The position numbers were made by a program, and so were the translations under genes. Of a DNA stretch of 55,564 bases, positions 8,698-16,267 are shown one piece after another. The notes beneath the pieces are model-generated. The model did no database searches. It saw nothing but the letters and a program-made list of their open reading frames with translations, and was not told where the DNA came from. The stretch is from Candidatus Rokuibacteriota bacterium (GTDB lineage: Bacteria; Methylomirabilota; Methylomirabilia; Rokubacteriales; CSP1-6): assembly GCA_003220495.1 (NCBI GenBank), contig QHSP01000042.1, positions 1 through 55,564 of the forward strand, written 5' to 3'. Within the stretch, counting starts at the first letter, position 1; each line of letters starts with the position of its first letter.

Positions 8698-8727
8698 ACC
8701 TGGAGGCACTGTTCGCCGATGCACCGT

Positions 8728-10290
8728 CTATAAGACGACCGCTCGGGAACCGGTCTTGACGCGAACCGCGACTCCGGCCCGGCTGCGTACCGCTGCGGCC
8801 AGCAGCCGAAGGTCGAGCGCGCGAGTCCGCATCTCGGTGTAGAGCCGGTCGAGCGCGAGTCGGCCGTCCCGCTGGGGACGTGAAGGAGTGAAGTGCCCGA
8901 GCGTCACCAATCCTGGTGGCGCCAGATCGGGCTCACCGCGAGCCCTGAGCGCGTCGACCTCGGCGGAGCTCCGCGGCGTGGTGCCGACCCACTGCAGATC
9001 GCCTCGGAGGATGCTCCAGAGATATGGAAGGCGCTTGCAGCCCCATCGGCTCAACATCCTCCCACACGGGCCACGCACGGCGAAGGAGCAGAGCCTGACC
9101 GGCCACCCCCGGGCGCCGACCACCTCGCGCCGGTGAAATGGCCGCCCGTGGGTTTCCAGGATCAATGCAAGTAGGATCAGGCCCCACATCGGCGCCGCTG
9201 CGACAAGCACGAGCGCGGCGAGTAGATTGCCGAGCAGGAGATTCCTCGGGGCGACCAGCGCCGGTGTGCGCGTGTCGACCAACAGACACGGGTCCCGCAC
9301 GTCGATCCATGTCGTCGGCTGGGCAAGTCCCACACCGCCCGGCGTGACGACCGCATCCTCGAGACGGAGGCCACCGCCGACGTGCGTCCGCGCCGTCACC
9401 ACCGATTGGCGAATCGTCGAGGCCTCGTCCACGATCGCCTCGTCACCGATCACGGCGCTCGCCAGCAGGGCGCCGCGGCCTACGACCGCGTTCGTTCCCA
9501 CGAGCACAGGCGCCGACAGCCGAGCACGAGGATGAATCGACGCGCCACGGCAGACACGGATCCCGGGTTCGATCTCCACTCCGGGGACGACCAGACCCGG
9601 CAGCTCGCCAGCGAGCGCGCGTTGGTTCGCCTGGAGGAGCTCAGCGAGTGTCCTGATAACCACACCCGGCCCGCTGGTCACTTGTCCGTACACCGGGAGC
9701 CTTGCCTCGAGCAGCCTCGGGACCAGGTCGGCGACGAGATCCGCCGGCCGGTCGAGCCGCGGCAGATGCCGCAGTGCGGATGGGCTCACAACGGCGAGCC
9801 CCGCCAGGCCGAACGAGCCCATTCTCGGCAGGCTTGGGAGCAGGACGCGATTGTCATCCGTGAGGTCCAAAACGCCATCGGCCGCGGTGGTCGGCTTGAC
9901 CAACAGAGTGAGCGCGGCGTCGTGGGCGCGGTGGAAGGCGCTGGCTTTCGCTAGATCGGCGGGAACCAACGCCGTGCCGGCGGCGAGCACGAACGGCTCC
10001 GTCCATGACGCGGCGATCCGCCGCGCGCTGCCGGCAGTGCCGAGGGGGGTGCGCTCGAGCACGTAGTCGAGCCGTAGCCCGAGTCGCGTGCCGTCCCCGA
10101 GGCATGCTTCCAGGGGATAGGGGTAGTGGTGCAGGGCCAGAGTCGCGGACTCGACTCCGTGGCGGACCAGCATCTCAAGGAGATGCTCGATCACCGGGCG
10201 GTTCACCACCGTGAGCAAAGCTGCCGGACGGTCCCGCGTGAGCGGCCACAGACGGGTGCCCGCGCCTCCAGCCAGGATTACTGCCTTCAC
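8728..10290 (-). CDS. Fusion of degenerate NDP-sugar nucleotidyltransferase and degenerate phosphoglycosyl transferase
   Basis: 520 residues. Residues 1-220 are a sugar-nucleotidyltransferase fold (ILAGGAGTRLWPLT), 235-320 a left-handed beta-helix of hexapeptide repeats, 348-378 a hydrophobic membrane segment, and 380-515 a polyprenyl-phosphate sugar-transferase (monotopic PGT) domain. Key residues are missing. The PK-type catalytic lysine after GTRLWPLT reads Pro-Ala, and the metal-binding Gly-Asp reads Gly-Thr (VLAAGTALV). In the PGT half, the Asp-Glu dyad seen in the neighbouring active enzyme as SLDELPQ reads Cys-Lys-Arg-Leu-Pro (Lys419, Arg420), and the YKFRSM element is also lost. The protein therefore looks catalytically dead in both halves and may act as a scaffold or sensor. 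Its start overlaps the STAS gene stop by 4 bases. Confidence 0.78.
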   Translation of the reverse strand: MKAVILAGGAGTRLWPLTRDRPAALLTVVNRPVIEHLLEMLVRHGVESATLALHHYPYPLEACLGDGTRLGLRLDYVLERTPLGTAGSARRIAASWTEPFVLAAGTALVPADLAKASAFHRAHDAALTLLVKPTTAADGVLDLTDDNRVLLPSLPRMGSFGLAGLAVVSPSALRHLPRLDRPADLVADLVPRLLEARLPVYGQVTSGPGVVIRTLAELLQANQRALAGELPGLVVPGVEIEPGIRVCRGASIHPRARLSAPVLVGTNAVVGRGALLASAVIGDEAIVDEASTIRQSVVTARTHVGGGLRLEDAVVTPGGVGLAQPTTWIDVRDPCLLVDTRTPALVAPRNLLLGNLLAALVLVAAAPMWGLILLALILETHGRPFHRREVVGARGWPVRLCSFAVRGPCGRMLSRWGCKRLPYLWSILRGDLQWVGTTPRSSAEVDALRARGEPDLAPPGLVTLGHFTPSRPQRDGRLALDRLYTEMRTRALDLRLLAAAVRSRAGVAVRVKTGSRAVVL

Positions 10291-10718
10291 GATGCGGTGT
10301 CTCCCTCGAGCAGGCGGCCCGCGGCCCGGAAGGGCTCACGCGGAACTTTCGCGACCACAGGGCCCGCTGCGCGGTCCGTCAGCGCCAGGATTTCGCACGC
10401 TTGAGAGATGTCGTTGCACATCTCGAAGAGGAGATGAAGCTGCATGATTTCGAGGAGGATCCGTACCTCGGGGCGCGATCCGACTAGGCACAGCCTGCCG
10501 CGGCGACGCTCCGCATCCCGGAGGAGCGACACCAACGCGCCGAACCCGCTGGAGTCCACGTGGGGGACCTGACTGAGATCGACCGCGATGAACGGCGGGC
10601 TCGCCGCTTCGAGCAGGCGGCGGGCCGTTCGGAGGAACGCCGGGGCAGCCCCACTGACCAGATCGCCGTCGAGCGCGATGACTAGCACAGAATCGATCTC
10701 ACGGGCAGTGACCTTCAT
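10287..10718 (-). CDS. STAS-domain protein (anti-sigma-factor antagonist-like)
   Basis: 143 residues from the ATG at 10718, which has a purine-rich GGGAGAGAGGGG ribosome site; a start 27 bases earlier is less likely. The STAS fold (about 1-105) includes the phospho-acceptor motif HVDSSGFG (Ser56/Ser57), so it could be switched by a serine kinase and phosphatase in the manner of SpoIIAA. A basic 35-residue C-terminal tail follows. Encoded inside the exopolysaccharide operon and coupled to the pseudoenzyme (4-base overlap), it more likely controls a local protein-protein switch in polymer synthesis than general stress sigma factors. No kinase or phosphatase partner is visible in the window. Confidence 0.85.
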   Translation of the reverse strand: MKVTAREIDSVLVIALDGDLVSGAAPAFLRTARRLLEAASPPFIAVDLSQVPHVDSSGFGALVSLLRDAERRRGRLCLVGSRPEVRILLEIMQLHLLFEMCNDISQACEILALTDRAAGPVVAKVPREPFRAAGRLLEGDTAS

Positions 10719-10803
10719 CGCCCCTCTCTCCCTTCGACTGTCCACCTTCGATCTCTACCGTCGACCTCATCCCATGGCCCTCAGAGTCCGTTCGTCGGCT
10801 CAG

Positions 10804-11613
10804 CTAGGACGCTCCCTTACCGGAGAGGACCGCGGGAATGGTGCGCGCCAGGATCTCGAGATCGAGCCCCAGGGTCTGGCGCTCGATATACCTGATATCG
10901 AGCTGCACTTGCCCATGGAAGTCGATGTTGCTGCGCCCCGAGACCTGCCAGAGACCCGTGATTCCCGGTACAGCGGTGAGCCGCCGCCGATCGGCAGGAT
11001 CGTAGAGGGCGACCTCCGAAGGAACCGGCGGACGAGGCCCGACCAGAGACATCTCTCCGCGAAGGACGTTGACGAACTGTGGCAGCTCGTCCAGAGACAA
11101 TTTGCGGCAAACGCGCCCGACCCGGGTGATGCGTGGGTCCTTGCGAATCTTGAATAGAATCCCGTCGGGCATCTCGTTGAGCGCCATGAACGCGGCCTTG
11201 CGCGCCTCGGCGTCTGGCACCATCGACCGAAACTTGTACATCACGAACGGGCGGCCGTTGCGCCCCACCCGTATCTGCCGGAACAAGACGGGGCCGCCGT
11301 CTGAGAGCTTGATGGCGAGTGCGATCGTGGCGAAGAGGGGGGCACCCAGGGTCAGAGCCGCGGCCGCCCCGACGACGTCCACGCCGCGCTTGAGGTGTGC
11401 CGCGAGCCAGATGCGGGACCGCCACGCGAGCCGGCGGACCGTCCGCGACGCGATCTGCCGGCGGCGTGCCGAGCCGAGTCCGCCGCCGGCAAGGCGGTGA
11501 TACCGCTCCTGGAGCAGCTGGACCTGGTAGGGACTCACGGCGCGCTCGCTGCGGGACCCACGGGTCGCCTCATATCGCCCGTCGCCCGGTCGGCGTCCAT
11601 TCGGCCCTTCCAC
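10804..11613 (-). CDS. Polyprenyl-phosphate hexose-1-phosphate transferase (monotopic PGT, WcaJ/Wzx-locus type)
   Basis: 269 residues from a GTG at 11613; a GTG at 11538 is an alternative that would remove the 44-base overlap with the GT2 gene. A basic N-terminus leads to one membrane-embedded helix (about 80-105), then the catalytic core: FRQIRVGRNGRPFVMYKFRSM, SLDELPQ with the Asp-Glu dyad, LRGEMSLVGPRPP, and VPGITGLWQVSGRS. All hallmark motifs are present, so it should start the repeat unit by moving a sugar phosphate from an NDP-sugar to undecaprenyl phosphate. It lacks the long multi-helix N-terminal half of WbaP-type enzymes. It is the intact counterpart against which the degenerate copy at 8728-10290 can be judged. 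Confidence 0.9.
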   Translation of the reverse strand: MEGPNGRRPGDGRYEATRGSRSERAVSPYQVQLLQERYHRLAGGGLGSARRRQIASRTVRRLAWRSRIWLAAHLKRGVDVVGAAAALTLGAPLFATIALAIKLSDGGPVLFRQIRVGRNGRPFVMYKFRSMVPDAEARKAAFMALNEMPDGILFKIRKDPRITRVGRVCRKLSLDELPQFVNVLRGEMSLVGPRPPVPSEVALYDPADRRRLTAVPGITGLWQVSGRSNIDFHGQVQLDIRYIERQTLGLDLEILARTIPAVLSGKGAS

Positions 11614-12784
11614 GGCGCGTCACCCGGGCGCAGACCGCGACCTTGTTGAGCACGTATCGCGGTGCGCAGTAGATGAGGGCCAGATAGGTCCGCGCCGGAA
11701 CCCCGGCCAGTGCGCAGCCAGCAAGCGCATAGAAGGTCTGGGCCACGAGCAACCCGCCCCAGCAGGCTGCGGGGGCGAAAGGACCGCCGGCCAGCCACGC
11801 GATCGCGTGCGCGGTCGCCATCAACGTTGTGCCGGCTGCCAGCAGGGCGAACGGCGGCGTTGCAAGATCGAGCGCAGCGTCGAGGCACGTCCAGGACCGA
11901 AGGCGCACTGCCGCCCGCAGGAGCGCCGGCAGGTACGCGCGGGCGATCTCGAGCCGCCCGCCCTCCCACCGGAGCTCCTGGTTCTCGGCCGCCTCGAAGG
12001 TGGGCTCCATGACCGTCGCGACCACGGCGTCCGGGACGAAACCCACGTGACCCCCCGCGAGCACGAGCTGGAGGTGATATTCCTGATCTTCAGCCACTGA
12101 GCACGTCTGCCACGTGGCGCGGCGGAGCGCGACGCGCGTCAGGCAGACGCCGTTGCCACGGAGGCCGGCCGAGGCCCCAAGCGCCTGCCGGCCAAGCGGC
12201 CGCAGATAGTAGATGAGCGCGACGTCGGCGGCCATGAGCGCGGTGCGCCAGCTCTCGTGCGGGTTCGCGACGCTGACGTGACCCTGGAGCGCATGGGCTC
12301 CGCGCTGGAGCTCGCGGTCGAAGGCCCGTAACAGTGTGGGAACCGGCTGAGAGTCGGCGTCGAGGATCACGAACGCGTCGTGGCGGTCTTCAGCCAATAG
12401 CGAAGCGAAAGCCCACCGCAGCGCGAAACCCTTTCCACCGCGCGCGCCCTCGGTATGCTCGAGCACCCGTGCATGACCGACGCGCGCGAGGCTGGCCGTC
12501 CCGTCGGTGCAGTGGTCGGCGACCACCACGATCTCGTACAACTCTCGCGGGTATTCGAGCCGCTCGAGGCTCCGCAGCAACACCGGGAGCGTGAGTGCCT
12601 CGTCGTGGGCCGGGATCACTACCGCGAACCGATGTCGCGGCGGCGGGGCGGCGCCAGTCGGCTTCCGTCGCGGGTGACCGACAATCGCCGCGCCGGTGAG
12701 AAGCGCGAGGTAGCCGGTGAACACGCCGGTCGACAGGACGAGCGTGAACCCGAGCAGGCTGAAGACGGCGAGCAGGATCTCCAT
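11570..12784 (-). CDS. Membrane-bound GT2 glycosyltransferase (processive, BcsA-like topology)
   Basis: 404 residues. An N-terminal membrane helix (about 4-32) precedes a GT-A domain beginning FAVVIPAHDEALTLP. VILDADSQP provides the DxD-type metal site, VAEDQEYHLQL the catalytic base region, and QELRWEGGR the QxxRW-like motif that binds the growing chain in processive enzymes. Two or three further helices (about 305-365) complete a synthase-like topology. It would add sugars to a polymer or lipid-linked oligosaccharide at the inner membrane. Its ATG shares one base with the stop of the tyrosine-kinase gene, and its 3' end overlaps the PGT gene. The exact polymer is unknown. Confidence 0.85.
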   Translation of the reverse strand: MEILLAVFSLLGFTLVLSTGVFTGYLALLTGAAIVGHPRRKPTGAAPPPRHRFAVVIPAHDEALTLPVLLRSLERLEYPRELYEIVVVADHCTDGTASLARVGHARVLEHTEGARGGKGFALRWAFASLLAEDRHDAFVILDADSQPVPTLLRAFDRELQRGAHALQGHVSVANPHESWRTALMAADVALIYYLRPLGRQALGASAGLRGNGVCLTRVALRRATWQTCSVAEDQEYHLQLVLAGGHVGFVPDAVVATVMEPTFEAAENQELRWEGGRLEIARAYLPALLRAAVRLRSWTCLDAALDLATPPFALLAAGTTLMATAHAIAWLAGGPFAPAACWGGLLVAQTFYALAGCALAGVPARTYLALIYCAPRYVLNKVAVCARVTRRGRAEWTPTGRRAI

Positions 12785-14634
12785 TAGCCGTAGTTCGCGT
12801 AGAAGTATCGGTCCCGGGTCAGGCGCACGTGGTTCAGCACGAGGCCCAGGATTTTGGCGCCCTGGAGCTCCAGGCGGTCACGGGCCACCCACACCGCTTC
12901 GACCGGCGTGGCGTGCGCCCGCGTCACGAGCAGCACACCGTCGACAATGGGTGCCAGGACGGCTGCGTCCGAGGCCGGAAGGACCGGGGGCGAATCGATC
13001 ACGACCCACCGATACTGTTCTCTCAGGTCGTTCAGCAGGTCGCTGAGCCGCTCGGACGAGAGTAGCGCGGCTGGATCGGCGGGCCGTGGCCCAGTGGGTA
13101 GGAACGACAGGTTCGAAACGCCGGTGGGCACGATCACGGAGGCCGGGGCGTCCCCGCGAGCGAGAACCGTCGACAGCCCGACCTTCGGAAACTCAAGGTC
13201 GAACGCATGGTGACACACTGGCTGGTGGAAGTCCCCGTCGATCAGCAGCACGGGGTGGCCGGTCTTGGCCAACGCCGCCGCCAGGTTCACGGCGATGAAG
13301 GACTTGCCCTCGGACGGCTGGGCGCTCGTCACGAGGATCGTCCGCGGCGCGGTCTCGGCGCCCCGCTTGAGGACGGTTGCCCGAATGGAGCGGAACGCTT
13401 CGCCGGCGATCCGTTCCGGCCGCAGCTGGTTTTCCCTGACCAGACTCTGGAGATCGTCGAGAGGGGCCAGCATCCGGCGCGTGAAACCGCGGATGGCTGG
13501 CACAGTCCCGACGCTTGGGAGCTGGGTGATCAAGTCGACTTCACGGGCGCTGCGCAAGGTCGTGTCGCCGAGCTCGAGCACAAACGCCAAGGCCAGCCCG
13601 CCCACGAGGCCCCCAGCCAGCGCGAGCATGAGGTCGCGCTGGTGGTTCGGCGTCACTGGCGTACGAGGCCGCTCCGCAGCGTCGATGACCTTGATGTTCG
13701 CGACCCGCACCTGGGCCGACAGCTCGAGCTCCTTGAGACGCTTGGTGAGCTCGCTCTGGACCTCGTTGTCGAGGCGGTCCTTGGCGTAGGCGAGATCCGC
13801 CTCCAGCTCCATCATCTTCGGGTGCTGCGGTCCGTAAACCGTGCGCGCGCGAGCGACCTCACGCTCGAGGTGCGAGAGGTCTGCCTTCAGCGTCCGGAGG
13901 AGGTCGCCACCGACAGCGGCCGCGACGGCGTACGGGTCCACGGTGGCGGGAGTGCCACTCGACCCCTCGCTCCGCGAATGGAGGCTGGCGAGCGCGCTTT
14001 TGAGCCACCGAGTCGCGAACTCCGAAACCTCAAGGCCCTCCTGGCCGGCGGCGCGTATGTATTCTTTCGCGATGCGGTTGGGGATGGCGGCGGCCAGCGC
14101 CGGATCGGGGACTCTGGCGGTGATCTGGACCATTCGGGTTCTCTTGACCTGCGATACGTTGATGTACGACTCGAGACCGGCCGGGCCCGGCTGGGCGTTG
14201 GCGAACGCCGGATGGTGATTGAGGTCGAGCGCGGCCTCGACGCGAGCCAGCAGGCTACGGCTCCTGATCCGTTCGTACTGGGTGTTGTAGTAGGCCTCGA
14301 AGACCCGCTCGTTGAATCGTATGTCTTCCTGGGGCGCCAGTTCTGATGGGATGCCAGTGAACGCCACGGCCCTCGGGCGCTCTGGATCGATCTGCAGCAC
14401 CGTCGTCGCCTCGTATATCGGCGTCGTGGTGTAGCTCCAGAGCGCGACCGCTGCCACCACCGCCGCGGTGAACGCGACAATCAACCAGCGGCGATGAACG
14501 ATGATGTCCCAGAGGCTTCGTGACGGTCGGCGGGGCGCCGCGGCATCCGCCGGCTCCCCGCCAGGGAACTGGAAGGCCTGGACCACCCCGTTCTGCGAGG
14601 ACAGCTGCAGTCGGCGTTCCATGTAGGGGGTCAT
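12784..14634 (-). CDS. wzc: Wzc-like polysaccharide co-polymerase with C-terminal tyrosine autokinase
   Basis: 616 residues. A Wzz-type chain-length domain with membrane helices near 47-68 and 325-350 flanks a periplasmic region that includes coiled coil (about 235-300). The cytoplasmic BY-kinase domain (about 425-616) has Walker A SAQPSEGKS, Walker A-prime LLIDGDFHQP and Walker B WVVIDSPPV, and ends in a tyrosine cluster YFYANYG, the usual autophosphorylation target. This protein controls chain length and couples synthesis to export through the Wza pore. Its start overlaps the Wza gene by 4 bases. Membrane and kinase parts are fused in one chain, as is usual in Gram-negative bacteria. Confidence 0.92.
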   Translation of the reverse strand: MTPYMERRLQLSSQNGVVQAFQFPGGEPADAAAPRRPSRSLWDIIVHRRWLIVAFTAAVVAAVALWSYTTTPIYEATTVLQIDPERPRAVAFTGIPSELAPQEDIRFNERVFEAYYNTQYERIRSRSLLARVEAALDLNHHPAFANAQPGPAGLESYINVSQVKRTRMVQITARVPDPALAAAIPNRIAKEYIRAAGQEGLEVSEFATRWLKSALASLHSRSEGSSGTPATVDPYAVAAAVGGDLLRTLKADLSHLEREVARARTVYGPQHPKMMELEADLAYAKDRLDNEVQSELTKRLKELELSAQVRVANIKVIDAAERPRTPVTPNHQRDLMLALAGGLVGGLALAFVLELGDTTLRSAREVDLITQLPSVGTVPAIRGFTRRMLAPLDDLQSLVRENQLRPERIAGEAFRSIRATVLKRGAETAPRTILVTSAQPSEGKSFIAVNLAAALAKTGHPVLLIDGDFHQPVCHHAFDLEFPKVGLSTVLARGDAPASVIVPTGVSNLSFLPTGPRPADPAALLSSERLSDLLNDLREQYRWVVIDSPPVLPASDAAVLAPIVDGVLLVTRAHATPVEAVWVARDRLELQGAKILGLVLNHVRLTRDRYFYANYG

Positions 14635-15659
14635 GGGACGAGGCCGATGCTGAGCAGGCGCGCCAGGACATCGAGGATCGTGTAGCCGACGACCTTCGCT
14701 CTGCTCGCCGGGACGACTACCACGTCGTGCGGCCTGAGGGGCAGATCCTTGGTTGTGTCCCCCTCCAGGATCGAGTCGAGATCCAGGCCGGTGAGCTCCT
14801 CGCGATGCCCGGTCTCGGTGGTTCGGACGATCGTGACTCGATCGGACGCGCGCTTGGTCACACCGCCAGCCTCGGCGATCGCCTTGGCGACTGTCGTGCC
14901 CCGGCGCAGCGTGTACGCCCCGCGCTTCTCCACCTCGCCGCTGACATAGAACGTACTGGCTTCCGGGACGTACACGGAGTCGCCGGGCTCCAGCATCACA
15001 CCGCCGCCCTGCCCGGCCCGGAACAGCCCGTCGAGGTCGACCTCGAGCGGCTGCGGCTCGTCGCTTCGGGGTTTCGCCCGCAGGACATACGCGACGCGGC
15101 CCGCGTTGTCGCGCGCGCCGCGCGCTTCGGACAGGGCATCCCGGAGCGTGACCTCGTTGGTGCGGATCGGGTATGCGCCGGGCTGGTTCACAGCGCCGAC
15201 CACCGAGAACTGGCGTCCCCGGAATTCAGAGACCGTCACCGTGACACGGGGATTCTTCAGATACGCTGGCTTCAGCGCGCTCTCGATGGCCGTCTCGATG
15301 TCGCGTCCCGTACGGCCGGCGACCTGAATCTCTCCGACCAGCGGCAGCGTGATGGTGCCCCTCTCGCTGACTCGCGCCGTCCGGGTGAGGTCGTCATGGC
15401 CGTGAATCTGGACGAACAGCTGGTCACGTGGCGCCACGTGGTAATCCCCCATGTCGGCCGGAGCGACTGCCGGACGGACCGGCTCGGACGGGGGCGTGAA
15501 TTCGGGGCGCGAGAGCGATCCAGGCAGGGCTGTCGGCGTGGCGGTTGGCGCCGCCTTTGTCTCGCGAGGCGAGGCCGGCGCGGTTGCGCGTGTCGCCGGG
15601 CTCGTCGCGCATCCGGCGGCGAGCGCCACGACGAACAAGCTCGCAAGCGATCCATGCAT
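14631..15659 (-). CDS. wza: Polysaccharide export outer-membrane lipoprotein (Wza/OPX family)
   Basis: 342 residues from the ATG at 15659, which has a strong AGGAGG ribosome site; an earlier in-frame start lacks one. A lipoprotein signal peptide ends in LAAGC (Cys17). A Pro/Ala/Thr-rich linker follows, then the polysaccharide export domain (YHVAPRDQLFVQIHGHDDL, about 72-155) and SLBB-type repeats (FSVVGAVNQPGAYPI; FYVSGEVEKRGAYTL). It forms the periplasmic and outer-membrane channel for the polymer and pairs with the downstream Wzc-like kinase. It is the first gene of a seven-gene operon that runs down to 8728. Confidence 0.92.
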   Translation of the reverse strand: MHGSLASLFVVALAAGCATSPATRATAPASPRETKAAPTATPTALPGSLSRPEFTPPSEPVRPAVAPADMGDYHVAPRDQLFVQIHGHDDLTRTARVSERGTITLPLVGEIQVAGRTGRDIETAIESALKPAYLKNPRVTVTVSEFRGRQFSVVGAVNQPGAYPIRTNEVTLRDALSEARGARDNAGRVAYVLRAKPRSDEPQPLEVDLDGLFRAGQGGGVMLEPGDSVYVPEASTFYVSGEVEKRGAYTLRRGTTVAKAIAEAGGVTKRASDRVTIVRTTETGHREELTGLDLDSILEGDTTKDLPLRPHDVVVVPASRAKVVGYTILDVLARLLSIGLVP

Positions 15660-15687
15660 GACAGCCACCTCCTGGCTGCCGGGGAGC

Positions 15688-15703
15688 TGCAAGGGGGATG
15701 CCC
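15688..15703 (-). promoter_or_regulatory. Possible sigma-54-like promoter of the wza operon
   Basis: On the minus strand the site reads GGGCATCCCCCTTGCA. GGCA and TTGCA are present with correct GG-to-GC spacing, but the first T and CG of the -24 box are not. The predicted start would leave a leader of only about 18 bases before the ATG, still enough for the ribosome site. It is weaker than the sites at 462, 7196 and 7376. Confidence 0.38.
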
Positions 15704-16267
15704 GTCGCTCCAGGGGACGCGCGACCCGTGTTCCCTGGCACGCTGGACCGCGCGGGCGACGGGGAATCGGGACTCCCGGCGTGCATCGGTCTGCGCCGGC
15801 GAAATCGCTCGGGACTCACAAAGTTGCCGGCGAAGCGGCAAAAATTGCGTACGCGACTCGTCGCGGGCCGGGCGAGCTCGTCATCGGCTCGGTCAATGCC
15901 TCCGAGAACCTATTGATGGTCTCGATCGGGGTTGAACCGGAGGGACCCAGCCGCCGGTTGTCTGCGATCCCGACGGCGTCGTGCACGATCTGGCTCAGAG
16001 CCCACGCCAACGAGCTGCTCGGCCAGGCGCAAGCCCGCGAACTGCCTAATGCGTCGCACCGTACTATCCGCCGCCGCTCGACCACATTGACCGATCCCCC
16101 ACGAGCTTCGCGCCCGTGCTTCCATGAGCTGGGCGTCACCGAAGATCGTGGCGAGGAGCGAGCAGAGCAGATGGAGACATGCGGGAACCCACCGGCTCCG
16201 ATTACTGGATCCATGGGATTGTCGGCACGAGCGTCTAGGCACACGTTATGCGAGGGAGCGGAGAGGC
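15704..16267. other. 564-base intergenic region between the divergent wza operon and metA-like gene
   Basis: No convincing gene. Open frames on both strands here lack any family resemblance. A small inverted repeat (TGCCG/CGGCA) lies around 15824-15840. I looked for a SAM riboswitch ahead of the metA-like gene and for a GEMM riboswitch ahead of wza and recognised neither. The region may hold activator-binding sites for the divergent units. Confidence 0.4.

Noticed and set aside
7192-8724. 510-residue open frame on the minus strand opposite the GT4 gene
   Set aside because: It is an antisense shadow of a high-G+C coding gene: arginine- and proline-rich, with no family features, and the plus-strand frame is a clear glycosyltransferase.
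1-16000. Exosortase, PEP-CTERM cargo protein, Wzx flippase or Wzy polymerase
   Set aside because: None can be found inside the window although accessory genes of such a system are present; they may lie to the left.
15816-16244. Open frames of 110-142 residues in the wza-metA gap
   Set aside because: No homology features, overlapping frames on both strands and no ribosome site; treated as non-coding.
15704-16267. SAM or c-di-GMP riboswitch ahead of metA or wza
   Set aside because: I looked for the conserved core sequences of SAM-I, SAM-II and GEMM and found no match; a covariance-model search would be decisive.
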